From Toxonevra muliebris (taxonomy: Eukaryota; Arthropoda; Insecta; Diptera; Pallopteridae): DNA of 64,000 nt. The stretch spans positions 149,810,998 to 149,874,997 of the forward strand of contig OY829326.1 in the NCBI GenBank assembly GCA_963691655.1, in the 5' to 3' direction. Below, in pieces: positions 12,640-23,286 of the stretch. The position numbers and the translations under genes were made by a program. The notes under the pieces were generated by a model that saw only the letters and a list, made by a program, of their open reading frames with translations, did no database searches and was not told where the DNA came from. Each line of letters starts with the position of its first letter. Positions within the stretch are counted from its first letter, which is position 1.

Positions 12640-13647
12640 TACATCTTTCTAAAATGTAAAAAAAGTCGGTTTTCGTTTTTATTTGCCTATTAACTCAAAG
12701 GGTAAAATTGGTCACCAATTTTTTTTTATGTATTAAGTCCTAAAAAAACGAAGTAAGGGCAGTCACAGTTGTTTCGTTGTTTTTAATATTTTTTTTTCTT
12801 TTTTTATAGTGGCTTGGGGAATTTTATTTAGAAAACTATGATATTTTATTACAAAATTGTATGTTATTAAAAAGCAAAAAATTATATTTTAATAATATTT
12901 ATTAATAATATTCTCTTTTTTCGACTCATCCCGACGGACCCACTTACCCATCCAGCCGCACGACGGGGGCGCATCCGCATAACGAACGGATTGGTACCCG
13001 CAACCGACACAGTCCGGACTGCTCCGTATGACGCGACACGTGAAAAGGTGCAGTAAACTATCCAGGTGGTTTTCAAACAACAGCTACAGATTATGTAATC
13101 ATCAGCTGGATCTTTTTACATGGAATTTCTATTATAGAAAAAAAGAGGGAAGGAATGTTCCAATTTTTGAGGTTCCAATTTTTGGGATTTCACTTATAGC
13201 CATGATGATTGAAAACATGATTTTGTCATGTAAATTACTTTGACCACCAGCCATTCATGGTGCATACTGAAGGTCTTCAAGTTCTGTCAACTTATTTGGA
13301 TGTTCTGATTGGGCTTTTACCGCTCCCTCTATTGGCTTGAGCTATGCGAATTTCGTTGACTTTCAACTACCGGTAACATTGTTTTTGGCAATTCTGATAT
13401 AAAAAAGAATGCTGTCTCCGTATCGGATGTCAGCTATGTAAAATTCAAAACAACGGATCCAAAATGGCGAAAGATTTTTTAAAAACTGATATGATTAACT
13501 TGAAACCCGTTACTCGGGGGTTTTCGGAGTCGCTGATTACAAATGTGGCATCAGATTTAAAAAATGCAATATAGCAGAAAAACTAAAAAAATTGGTCGGA
13601 TTCTATGTTTTGGAAGCTACAATACTTCCGAAACATAGTTTTGAGCG
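12640..13647. other. Mostly AT-rich; GC-rich island at about 12925-13075, unassigned
   Basis: Positions 12925-13075 are clearly GC- and CpG-rich against the surroundings and open on the minus strand in two overlapping frames, with GCGGCTGGATGGGTAAGTGG near the end. I cannot assign it to a family. It may be the leader of a retroelement or an isolated exon. The rest has no supported feature. Confidence 0.35.
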
Positions 13648-13777
13648 GGTACCATGCCCATTTATCAAAAAATAGTCAAAATCAGCCCAGTAACAACCAC
13701 TGACATCTCGCTCTCCGACGCAATATGTTATTCTGTTTGTTTTATATGGCTACCCAGATATCAAGCATTGTTTGAGA

Positions 13778-14213
13778 GGTTGAAAAGAAACACCGGTAAT
13801 TTCACACACGATACAAATTCGATTATTTATTTGGAATAACGCATGTAAAATGATTTTAGGAATTTAAATGGAATTAGAAAAACTAACAAATTTAACAAAA
13901 TTTAAAGATTAAAGTTAAACTGATGGAGCCGAAGTCTTTCGATAGAATCGTCGCGCTCACTTTGACAGATGGTAGGGTTACCATAGCTAAGTATTTTATA
14001 TGATCTTAGAGGTAAGTATTTTATAGGAACTTGGAGGTAAGTATTTTACAGGGTAAGTATAAATTCAATTTCGTTTGGTTTTAGGTACAATGCAAGGTAA
14101 GTTAAGGTAAGTATAATTCAATAATAGGTATAATGTAATAATTCATGTTAAATAATTCAAGATAATTTGTGACAATATAATATAATATAAATTTTTTTGG
14201 CTAAAAATGTTTA
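13778..14213. repeat. Copy-A-specific insert with GAGGTAAGTATTTTA repeats
   Basis: This block interrupts the otherwise collinear duplication. It holds short tandem-like copies of GGTAAGTAT(T) between about 13990 and 14115. GAGAGGT and CAGAGGT flank it, compatible with a short target duplication. It could also be ancestral sequence deleted from copy B. Confidence 0.5.
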
Positions 14214-14448
14214 GCCAGAGGTGTTACTCCCATTTATCCAAAACCTCTATGACGTGTCCGATTTCTCAATCGTGCAAGTTTCGCACGTGTGCAAGTTTTA
14301 AGTTTAGATAGTATAGCCGCATATACAAACAAACATAGATTTGCACGCCAGTCAGCGTGAAATTTCACCCATAAAATCGACGAATCACAGCTATTCAAAT
14401 GCATCAATTTCGCATTATGCACGTATTATATAATATCAAAATTCTTAC

Positions 14449-14486
14449 AATAAAAGGCCAAGCTGAAATGCAATTGGTATTCAGTT
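14449..14486 (+). promoter_or_regulatory. Core promoter of peptide gene A
   Basis: A TATA-like AATAAAAGG (from about 14449) lies about 30 bp upstream of TCAGTT (14481-14486), which fits the arthropod initiator consensus. The inferred start, at the A near 14483, gives a leader of about 29 nt before the ATG. The arrangement is conserved in the paralogue. Confidence 0.6.
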
Positions 14487-14511
14487 AAACAAACAAAACT
14501 GTTAAAGTAAG

Positions 14512-14901
14512 ATGAGTATTTTGAGAATAAATTTATTTTTATTATTAGTTTTGATATCGGTGTTGCAATATTGTCGCATTGCTGAAGCTGTCCAAAATGA
14601 ACCGGGCCAAGATCCATATTCTTTACATCCATTAATAGTGGTATGTATATATATATGTATATAATTTAAAACTGTAAGTCTTTGGCACAATATCATTTGG
14701 TAAACTTTTTTAATCTAGAGTCTTAGGAGGACTGTCCGTCATATGCATAAACACGGTGTTTTAGGTAAAATATGGCATCATATCGTTAAACACATCCTCC
14801 CCTTAATTTTTGCGGAATTACCAGACAGTGCTACAAGGAAAGAATCTCAACTATTTGGGGAGGATGTGGTGAAACTTTTCAGGCAGGCACTCGTCCGTTA
14901 G
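14512..14901 (+). CDS. Secreted peptide precursor A (two exons)
   Basis: Exon 1 is 14512-14640 and exon 2 is 14719-14901, joined in phase 0 across a 78-bp intron with GTATGT donor and TAATCTAG acceptor. The product is 103 residues. It starts with a strong signal peptide (hydrophobic core LFLLLVLISVL at residues 8-18, likely cleaved around the AEA at 24-26). A short acidic segment follows, and then a basic, histidine-rich, probably amphipathic stretch (RRTVRHMHKHG, then GKIWHHIVKHILPLI). The C-terminal third holds LPDSATR and VVKLFRQ. It has no cysteines after the signal peptide, so it is not a disulfide peptide. An AATAAA signal follows near 15000. The paralogue supports the model. I recognise no family. 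Size, architecture and fast evolution suggest an immune effector or a seminal-fluid peptide, but that is inference. Confidence 0.75.
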
Positions 14902-15071
14902 CTGCCTTCTCGGCCAATGTGTCAAATAATGACCTAATTCCATATAGAAATGGTAAAAATAATATTTATTTCAACAAATAAGTTATATTAAAGCTTAAAA
15001 ATAAATATTCTCTTAAAAAGTGTTTAGTTTTATTTGCAACACACAAATTTTGAACTTTATTTTCATTAATA

Positions 15072-15392
15072 TTGAGATCATCATCCTGTAACTCAATATC
15101 AGCAGAATTTCAGATACAGGTCAATTCATCTAACGGTCTAACAAAAGATGCGTTTATTTGTTCTATAGCGACAAATATCCAATCGAAATGTCTTAGATCT
15201 CTAGCAGGGGTATTGAAATTAACCCGCTCTAGGAGAGAAAGGCAGTCAATAGCACTGGAGATAACATCGAAAATGAATGGCGAAGAATTAATCTTCTACT
15301 CTGCACGATTTATAAATTTAATAGCCGAAGAGGAGTTTTCCCGAGAAATTCAGGGTTCAGGGTTTAATGCGTTCCAGGTGATTTCGAAATAA
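15072..15392 (+). other. Unidentified open frame downstream of peptide gene A
   Basis: This 106-residue frame is kept with about 99% nucleotide identity in copy B (23287-23667). It contains KCLRSLAGVLKLTRSRRERQ and a helical-looking C-terminal part, LIFYSARFINLIAEEEF. In this copy it ends early because about 34 bp are missing relative to copy B. A further piece, about 15460-15550, reads EVVDKCKLCFKDY in another frame. I cannot place it in a family. Near identity between the copies is explained by the recent duplication and does not prove coding function. It may be a fragment of an old mobile element. Confidence 0.3.
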
Positions 15393-15972
15393 AGGGGAGC
15401 ATACTCTGAGGCCGAGCGAAAAAAGTAATATGCAATAATTTAAAATCTGAACAATTGCGACGAACAAACGCAAGGTTAGGAAACCGTCCTATTGAGGTGG
15501 TTGATAAATGTAAACTTTGTTTCAAAGATTATACCCAATTTCTTTATTTTATCTACTGAAAAATTAATATATGTTGTCATGTTTTATTTTCAGAGTCCAA
15601 AAAATTCATTTTTTTTATTGCTTAAATCGATGTCAGCTAGAGAAAATATAAAATTCTATTCTTAAAAATACGAAACACCAGCGGTTAGTTTTGCTCAGGT
15701 TCTTGGCACACCCACCTTTTGAGTGAGTGACGAATTTTCTAAATGGGCAGGAGTGATAGCTAAAAACTAAACGACCTATTGAATGGAACCAACGTTTTTT
15801 TTCTTCAGTATTAAATTCTCGCCTAAGGAATTAAAGAACTATTTAAATAACTGTTATAGCACCTTAAAGTGTTAAAAAAAAAAAAAAAATTGTTTAAACC
15901 CGTGAAAAATTATAATTTCATGATGTTTTCTACTTTTTTTTAGCTCACCCAAAAGAAAAATATATAATAATT

Positions 15973-16789
15973 AAACATTGTTTGTTTTTTTTCCAGTCAG
16001 AATTTCTCTGGCCATGCAAAATGTAATATTTCTGATGTAATTTAATATTTCACAGTTAGAAATTTTTTTTTTATATTTTAAATATATCCAAAAATACACC
16101 TTGAAGTTTCAAAACATCTGCTGAGTTTCTAACGATGTAATCAATTTTTAGACCCTTAGCGTAGAGTAAAAAGGTTGTAAATGAAAAACAACTACTAATA
16201 TCATCAATGAAGTGATCAAACAGCAAAGGCCCTAAGATACTTTCTTGTGAAACGCCCGAAGAGAAACATTTTCAATAGTAGAAGTCTCCTCATATACTGT
16301 CGTATAATCATTATTTCGTATAATTTTGTATGAAAAATGAGAATTTATGGCAAATGAGAGGATACAACACCAAATAAGACACATTGTGAATTGCCCACAT
16401 ATATCTTTATTTTTTGGCTTAAACCCGCAAGGTCGCATCAGGGCAGCCTTGCCCTGATTACTAAAAAAATATATTTATGAAGCTTTTGTGAAAATTTGAA
16501 ACTGATCGGTTGAGCCGTTTTTGAGAAATCTTGATCACCGACTTCGAAAACACAGTTTTAAGAAAAGCGAGTTTAAAGTAATAAACGCTCTTTACACATA
16601 GTGAATTTGTCTTTACAAATATGCATGCAACTTCAGGAATATTTGCCGGATCGATATGAAATTTTCATAGAATATACTTAAATATATGTACATTACGAAT
16701 GTGGAATAAAAAAAAAAAATAACATTTTTGAGAATTCTGATTCCGTATAACCCCTTATCTATTTATCTATGACTATTCGAGTAAACTTG
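15973..16789. other. AT-rich DNA, no gene seen
   Basis: There are no recognisable coding or terminal-repeat signals. The block near 16480-16560 (GTTTTTGAGAAATCTTGATCACCGACTTCG) looks like the 3' region of a dispersed repeat, but it has no partner in this window. Confidence 0.4.
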
Positions 16790-17030
16790 CTTCTATTGAT
16801 AGCTGAGGATGCTGAGTTTGTGCCAAATGAGCAGCACCATGCTTTTTTTGTCACCAGAGAAACTGACAAAATAAACGAGAATGTTGCTTGCAAGCCACAA
16901 ATAGATACCACAAATTGCAACCCGTGCCTAGGATCATGACCAGCACTAAAGTTGCGCAAGTCAATCTGCATCATGCGAAGGCTGCCTCGGCAGTCAGGTA
17001 GGCCGTATTAAAAGCTACCTCCATATTGTT
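16790..17030 (+). pseudogene. LINE ORF1/ORF2 junction fragment
   Basis: One frame ends CNPCLGS with its TGA overlapping a new ATG (ATGA, about 16937-16940). The next frame begins MTSTKVAQVNLHHAKAASAV. The NLHH(A/S)KAASA motif opens the endonuclease domain of LOA/R1-type LINE ORF2 proteins, and an overlapping ATGA junction is how such elements couple ORF1 to ORF2. The ORF2 frame stops after about 22 codons. It may belong to the same copy as the plus-strand reverse transcriptase remnant starting near 17940. Confidence 0.65.
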
Positions 17031-17279
17031 CACTTAGTTGTTCAGTTTCTTCGACCGATTTATAGGAGTCATTTTTATCTTTTTAAATTTTACACTAGCA
17101 ATTGATATTTTGATTGTGTTCTTTATTGATTCCAGAAATCGAAAAATTAATTAAATAATAAAACACCAGATTTTTGTTGAGATAAAAAAAAATTTTAAAA
17201 TAATTTATTTAAGCATTCATGCTTAATTTAATTTAATTTAATTAAAATATTTTAAGAATTTTTATTTGGCGTAACATCC

Positions 17280-17890
17280 AAGGAAAGGTACTCTTTGCGT
17301 TCAGACTGGCCGCTAACGACGCAACCTCTTCCGGGGGAGCGTTCCTGTCATGCGCCACTTACAGGTCCGCTGGGCACCTCGATTTTAACGACTGCTAAAT
17401 CGCCTGTTCAGTACTGAGGACAAAGAAAAGAAATGCGACCTCTCGGTCGCTCAGGCTGAGATGAGCTTGAGCCTTCCCATTCATTGCTAATACTAGCAAT
17501 ACATTTGCCCAGAAAATCCATAGAAGACCAATCGTCGCATTTAAGTTCCCTGTAGCCACGGAGAATCTCAAAAGAGTCGTAGCCTGGTGGAGAAGCCTCT
17601 AGATAGGAGAGAAGGTGTTCCATCACCATCTCTGCCAATCTAAGTTTTATCTCTCCCCATTTATCCAACACTTTCTTTTCGCTATTTGTATTGGCGTCAA
17701 TAAGTGCCACCTGTAGCTCATCCCTAGCTACATCGCTCTATATCGCTGCCTCTTTGCACTTGTCGACGGTACCAATACTGACGTTGACATCTTGGCGACT
17801 TTGCTGTCACGTAAAGCGAGAATCGTTTCGTCCTGAGACCGATTCTGCTAAGCAATACAAGAAGCTCTCATTCGCAGTGGAGTTAATAAT
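17280..17890 (-). pseudogene. LINE ORF1 fragment with DUF4780-like region
   Basis: The open part (17710-17408) contains ALIDANTNSEKKVLDKWGEI, then RGYRELKCDDWSSMDFLGKC and a W-E-G motif. This order matches the DUF4780 region found in ORF1 (gag-like) proteins of insect LOA-type LINEs. Beyond the stop, the next block reads VKIEVPSGPVSGA, another landmark of that region. Stops and shifts are present. It opposes the neighbouring plus-strand LINE, so it is a separate insertion. Confidence 0.65.
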
Positions 17891-17939
17891 ATAAAGCTGA
17901 AAACTTGAGCAGTTGAGAGTAGAGGTTTTTTAATAGAAA

Positions 17940-18965
17940 ATACAACAAAAGGTTGTCCACGCTCCCGCTAATGTGGAGTATTGTCATAGAAGAAATTCTG
18001 GAGAAATTAACAAATACTGGAATTATGATCCAGGGTTATGCCTACGATGTAGGAATCATATGTAGAGGCAAATTTGTAAATACTTTATGCGATTTAATCC
18101 AAATGGAACTAAAAGTCACGAAAACAGCTGTCATTTAGTTGAATAAACTTCAAAGATTAGCATCTGTTTGAGTAACTGGGGCTATGAGAACGTGTCCAAC
18201 AGCGTCCTTAGAAGTCCTTTTAGAATTAACACCTCTTCATATCTATATTCAGATGCAGGCGAAGAGGGCCATTTATAGAATGTCTCGAATATATATCGGG
18301 TCAAGTCATTGCCTAAATCGGAGAAAGTTTGATATTCTTACGAAGCAATTTCCTGAAATTTCAATACCGAGAGATGACATGATACCGCAGTTAAGTTTCA
18401 CTAAAAAGTTTAAAACAAAACTACGTAATAAAAAGGATTGGAAAGGTTGGCTTGAAACCTACAATATAAACCAACAAATTATAACCTGGTATATAGACGG
18501 TCCCTTACTGATAAAGGAGCTGGAGCGGGGGTATATGGGCCAGGGATAAAATATTTCGAGCCCATGGGTAAATGCACCAGTATTTTTCAGGAGGAAATAT
18601 ACGCCATAGACAGGTGTGATTACTTCAATCTTAGGCGAAAGTATCGGAAGCAAAACATTGCGATTCTAATTCAGAGCCAAGCGACTATCAAGGCACTCGA
18701 ATCCTAACAGGTAAACTCTAAATTGGTTAGGCAGTGTCTTGAAAAACTTAATACACTTGGCTTGCAGAACAAAGTCTGGATACATGGGGTTCTACGCCAT
18801 GTAGGAATAGAAGGTAATGAGAAGACAGATGAGCTAGCAAAAAAGGGAGCAGAATCCCCATTTGTAGGACCCGAACCCTTTTGTGGAATAGGAAAAAGGT
18901 CTCTAACCATGACGTTAAAGAAAGAAGAAGAACAAATGCGAACAAGGATAGAACCAGTATAAGAG
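17940..18965 (+). pseudogene. LINE reverse transcriptase and RNase H remnant (outer element)
   Basis: The order of landmarks is that of an R1/LOA-group ORF2. A degenerate KGCP..GGVLSPL is followed by MWSIVIEEILEKLTNTG and a mutated catalytic box (GYAYDV in place of YADD, near 18040). Next come MRTCPTASLEVLLELTPLH, an RNase H start (WYIDGPL, near 18490), and the RNase H C-terminal block HVGIEGNEKTDELAKKGAES with FVGPEPFCGI. Several stops and shifts break it. The element's C-terminal zinc-knuckle part continues after the intruding minus-strand LINE, at 21100-21525. Confidence 0.8.
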
Positions 18966-18989
18966 AGTAGAAAGACAGGAAAGTTATGT

Positions 18990-21095
18990 GTGGATAAATG
19001 TTTTCACTGATGAACCTTAGAAGCTTATACAGAGGGAGAGTATGGACATTATTCATACTCAAGACATCACTACCCAAAAGCCTTAATCTGATTCTCGCGA
19101 TGCCGGACAGCTACATAGATAATGCCCCGTAGTGTCGTCCTCAAGAAGACGATTGCCAAATTGGATCGGTGATGACGCTCATGTTAGTCATAGATATGTT
19201 GACCATATGTGTTGTGCCCTGTGATGCCACCCACCAGTAATCTCAGGTCCTTTCTTCTCAGTTTGAGAAGAAATTCCGCAGATTTTCTGTTAGGTTGTCT
19301 CACGAAACACTTTATGGTTCTGCAGGAGTCAAGCTCGGACCATCTTTCTCCATGGAAAGGAGAACCTGGAACCCATATAAGGCATAACTTGTTGTGTTTT
19401 GCAACACTATTTAGTTTTGTCTTACACTCGCTGGTCAATTTTGAGGAACTGACAGGGTTAGCAAGGGCCTTCACTGCAGATACCTATTCACTTCAAATGC
19501 CATCTCCTTTCAATTATCCAGCTCACGACGTCTAGAATAGCGAAAATCCTTGTTAGGAAGACTGACGCCATATTTTCAGCGGAAAAAGAGTACTTGGTCT
19601 CAATGTCATAGTACTAACCGGATCCAGTACCGTTTATGGTTTTGGATCCATCGATATATTGTCCACGGGCATCAACAACAGTCGGCACTGTACTGACAAC
19701 TGGTCGTATATCATACTGTGCCCTACATCCGCTTCGACATGTCAGACTCCATTTAACTGGAGTCTGTAGGCCGCTTTCATAGCTTTTTTTTAAGGATTTG
19801 AAGATCCAAAGGAAGCAAGTCAAGCACACACTTCTCTGAAGCCTGGTCAGAGAGGACTTAACCAAAGTTCGTCTCCTCCATACTACAGAGGCATACGTGA
19901 CAACAGGTCTCACAAGAGAAATGTATACCCACAATATATATTTACCAGGATTCACTGAAAGACCCTGCAGATCGCACCAAACCTAGATCTTGCCCAAAAT
20001 TTTTTGCATTTTGATATACACTATCTGTAAGGACCGTCCCGAGATTAGTATGCACACATCGTCAGCATACGCTTGGATGTGAAATTTTTGCAAATCATTA
20101 AGAAGGGAGTTCACCACGAAGCACCATAGAAGAGGAGAGAGTACGCCCCCTCGGGGGCATCCTTTCTCAACCTCGACCATAACACTGTCATCGTTTTCTC
20201 CTCCCGTGATAAGCAGCTGTTTGGATAGCATGGTATGAATCCATCGAATGACGATTTCTTCAACACCATATTGTCTGGCTGAAGAGCACATAGAGTCGAA
20301 GGTAGCGTTGTCAAAAGCCCCTTCGATATTGACAAACACTCCCAGAGAGTAGCTCCCTGCTTCCAGCCCCTGTTCAACTGTACTAACACAGTCGTAAAGA
20401 GCTAATTCACAGGATTTTCCACTCTGATAAGCATGTTGTCGAGAATTGAGAGGGTTTTGGCTTAGAACCTTCAGCCTGATGTGCTTCTCGATCAGACTTT
20501 TAAGCAAAAACGTTGTTAAGCTTATCGGTCGGAAACTTTTCGGTAGAGCGTAGTTATACCTTCCCGGTTTAGGAATAAATACAACTTTAACCGTGAGCGA
20601 GACAAGCAATGAAGGTCTTTTCCAGTACCTTCATAAGATTTGTCCCTCCCCGCTTTAGCATGATTGGTTAAATGCAGCCGGGTCTAGGGGACTTAAGGTC
20701 ATCGAATGACGAAATGTCAAACCTTAATGTCTCTTCGGTGACTATCCTAGAGGCTATAAACCAGTCGAGCCTTCTGGTACTGGAGCCAACCTGACCAAGA
20801 GTATTGACAGCGCTCGGAGGAGCAGCTACCTTGCAACCCGGGAAGTGCTTTGCAAGGAGTACGTCATTAACTTCTGACCTAGAGTTGGTGTAGGAGCCAT
20901 CGGTCTTCAGAAGTGAGTCCAGCTTAGCTGTCCGGTCCCTTTGAATAACTTTGCATAGCCTCGCCGAACCTTTCTGATCTACCATTTCACTGCAAAAATT
21001 TCTATAAGAGTCCAGTTCTAAATATTTCACCTTACTGGGATAATCTACCAGGAATGGATCAATCAAAAACTCTTTTAGGAACGTATAAACTTAAA
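18990..21095 (-). pseudogene. LOA-like LINE inserted in another LINE
   Basis: Read on the minus strand from 21095, this is most of an ORF2. It has a pre-RT region (SYRNFCSEM, then DGSYTNSRSEVNDVLLAKHF), fingers (VVFIPKPGR, FRPISLTTFLLKSLI, HAYQSGKSCELALYD), palm (GVFVNIEGAFDNATF) and catalytic box AYADDV (20058-20069). It continues with YASVVW, an RNase H start (YIDGSKTINGTGSG near 19620), the RNase H tail IWVPGS with a changed GH, and a C-terminal cysteine cluster (LEDDTTGHYLCSCPA). The reading is broken at about 19600, 19980 and 20650. LOA/Trim/Bilbo relatives share the IEGAFDN and KSCE.ALYD-type blocks. The 5' part is missing. Confidence 0.85.
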
Positions 21096-21099
21096 AGAT

Positions 21100-21525
21100 T
21101 TAAGGAATGTATGAATTTATTAAAAAAGAATCTGAGAATTATAACAAGTTTCTGAAAGGACACTGCGGGCTGAACTATCACCTGACAAACCTGAGAATAT
21201 GCAATAATGAGTTATGTAGATTTTGTGAGGAGGATACCGAAACTCCGAAACACATACTAGGACAATGTCCTATACATATGCAACGCCGGAAAATGTACTT
21301 GGGATTACCAAATATCGGACGGCATGTTGAAAAACTTAGAAATATGCTTTATACTAAAATTCATAATGGGTATAGGACTTATAGAAATACTATAATTCTT
21401 TAAGGATTATAGGGCTCTTAGGAATATTATACTATGATAATACTACAATCCTCGAAAGGGGCACAATAGTCCTTTAGGACGCGGTGCACATCCCCAACAT
21501 AATAATAATAATAAATCGAAATCCG
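21100..21525 (+). pseudogene. C-terminus and 3' end of the outer plus-strand LINE
   Basis: The open frame 21107-21403 carries GHCGLNYHL and CRFCEEDTETPKHILGQC, the CCHC-like C-terminal cluster of the ORF2 begun at 17940. It ends in a 3' region finishing with (TAA)n at 21502-21523. A TAA-repeat tail is typical of I-group LINEs. Confidence 0.75.
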
Positions 21526-21529
21526 GGCC

Positions 21530-21910
21530 AAGATTTAAACGAAAAATCAAATAAAAGATCAGGATCAAATTTGAACTAAAGTTCAGACGACAATTCAGGC
21601 CAAAACTCACAACAAATTCAGATCAAAGTCTATTCATACCAAAAATAACACTAAAATTCATACAAAAAGCGTAACAAAGCTCATAAAAAAATTCAGACGA
21701 ATGTGGCCCAAAATTAAACTAAAACACAAACAAAAATTCATACAAAACTTAACCCAATTCAGGCCAAAATTCAAGCAATAATTTTGACAAAAAATTTAAA
21801 CTAAATTCATTCAAAAAACAAAAATTAAAATAGAGACGCCAAAGCTAATACTAAAATTCAGACCAACGCTACACCAAAATTCAAATCAACATTCAAACCT
21901 AAATTCAGAA
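21530..21910 (+). repeat. Degenerate 12-bp array (AAAATTCAGACC type), block 1
   Basis: About 380 bp are built of diverged copies of a roughly 12-bp unit close to AAAATTCAGACC, with insertions. The same unit recurs at 24830-25640 on this strand and, as its complement, at 48230-50010. It starts directly after the LINE tail. Confidence 0.7.
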
Positions 21911-22377
21911 AAAATGTTTTATATACGCGAGAATTAAGATATAAACGCAAAATCAAAATCGATATCGAGATATATTGACGCTGAAGATGTTGATGACGAT
22001 GATGTAAGCTTTTTTCTACTCAATGTTTAAAGCATATCCATATTCTACCACTAACATCCCGCCCTTAGACACACAGTTTAATTGCGTGCCTTGCTTTGAA
22101 ATCGCAACATAAGAATATAAATGTCATAACTTCCAAAATGAAAATTTTCAGGTTATGATTGAACCTAATGTAATTTTAACAGCTCTTTTCATCTCTTACA
22201 ATTTAAACGCTATTTAGCCAAAAACATTTTGCCACCCATTAAACATCACACTATTACAATGTTTGAAATGCGATTATCTCAAAACTATGTTTTGCAAGTT
22301 ATGACACTTTTATTCTCATGGTGCGATATGTCGTTCCAAGTATTTCCTTTGTATAGAGGGGGTAAGGAGGGAGAAGG
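21911..22377. repeat. Repeat shared with 25700-25850, then unique AT DNA
   Basis: Positions 21911-22010 (GAGAATTAAGATATAAACG to GACGATGATGTAAGC) are about 90% similar to 25745-25842. Both follow a 12-bp array, so array and tail were copied together. The rest has no feature. Confidence 0.6.
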
Positions 22378-22698
22378 GGTACCACGCCCATTTACCAGTA
22401 ACAACCACTGACATCTCGCTCTCCGACGCAAAATGTTATGGCTACCCAGATATCAAGCATTGTTTGAGAGGTGTTACTCCCATTTATCCAAAACCTCTAT
22501 GACGTGTCCGATTTCTCAATCGTGCAAGTTTCGCACGTGTGCAAGTTTTAAATTTAGGTAGTATAGACGCACATACAAACAAACAAAGATTTGCACGCCA
22601 GTCAGCGTGACATATCACCCATAAAATCGACGAATCACAGCGATTCAAATGCATCAATTTCGCATTATGCACGTATTATATAATATCAAAATTCTTAC

Positions 22699-22736
22699 AA
22701 TAAAAGGCCGAGCTGAAATGCAATTGGTATTCAGTT
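22699..22736 (+). promoter_or_regulatory. Core promoter of peptide gene B
   Basis: AATAAAAGG (about 22699) and the initiator TCAGTT (22731-22736) keep the same spacing as in copy A, giving a leader of about 29 nt. Confidence 0.6.
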
Positions 22737-22761
22737 AAACAAACAAAACTGTAAAAGAAAG

Positions 22762-23148
22762 ATGAGTGTTTTGAGAATAAATTTATTTTTGTTATTAGTT
22801 TTGATATCGGTGTTGCAATATTGTCGCAGTGCTGAAGTGGCCCATAATCAAGATCAATTATTTTTAAAACCATTATTAAGGGTATGCACATATATATATA
22901 ATTTAAAAATTGTAATACTTTGGCACAATATCATTTGGTAAACTTTTTTAATCCAGCGTGTAAAGGTCTTTGTGCATCATATAAATAATGACAGTGTTAT
23001 CACAAAAGTATTGGGTTGGGCTGGAAAACACCTCCTCCCCTTATTTATGGACCAATTACCAGACAACGCTACAAGAACAGAAGCTCATAAACTTGGAAGG
23101 GAAGTAGTGAAATTAGTCAAGCAATTACCCGTTAATTGGGTTAAATAA
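22762..23148 (+). CDS. Secreted peptide precursor B (two exons)
   Basis: Exon 1 is 22762-22881 and exon 2 is 22957-23148, joined in phase 0 across a 75-bp intron (GTATGC donor, AATCCAG acceptor). The product is again 103 residues. The first 25 residues differ from precursor A at only two positions. Exon 2 aligns with A without gaps for about 59 codons but keeps only about 23 identities: mainly H-x-LPL, LPD-ATR and VVKL. The stretch equivalent to the histidine-rich segment of A is here less basic (SVITKVLGWAGKH). Leader, intron and 3' flank are nearly identical to A. No family is recognised. An intact frame in both copies, despite the divergence, argues that both are or recently were functional. 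Confidence 0.75.
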
Positions 23149-23286
23149 TGACCTAATTTCGTATAGAAATGGTAAAAAGAATATTTATTTCAATAAGTTA
23201 TATTAGAGCTTAAAAATAAATATTGTCTTAAAAAGTGTTTAGTTTTATTTGCAACACACAAATTTTGAACTTAATTTTCATTAATA

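Larger units (their letters stand above)
13648..15972 (+). repeat. Segmental duplication, copy A
   Basis: From GGGTACCATGCCCATTTAT to GCTCACCCAAAAGAAAAAT this block is collinear with 22378-24275. Non-coding identity is high throughout. Copy A carries about 430 bp (roughly 13778-14213) that copy B lacks, placed between the shared TTGTTTGAGAGGT and GTTACTCCCATTTATCC, about 300 bp upstream of the peptide gene. Copy A lacks about 34 bp present in copy B near 23594. Confidence 0.9.

Noticed and set aside
14512..14901. Cecropin or ceratotoxin identity for the peptide genes
   Set aside because: Signal peptide, length and mature region do not match what I know of those families. Only the general build (signal peptide plus amphipathic basic segment) is similar.
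18748..19077. Minus-strand frame 18748-19077 as an independent gene
   Set aside because: Only its first part corresponds to the C-terminus of the LOA-like LINE. The rest is a shadow of the plus-strand RNase H coding region.
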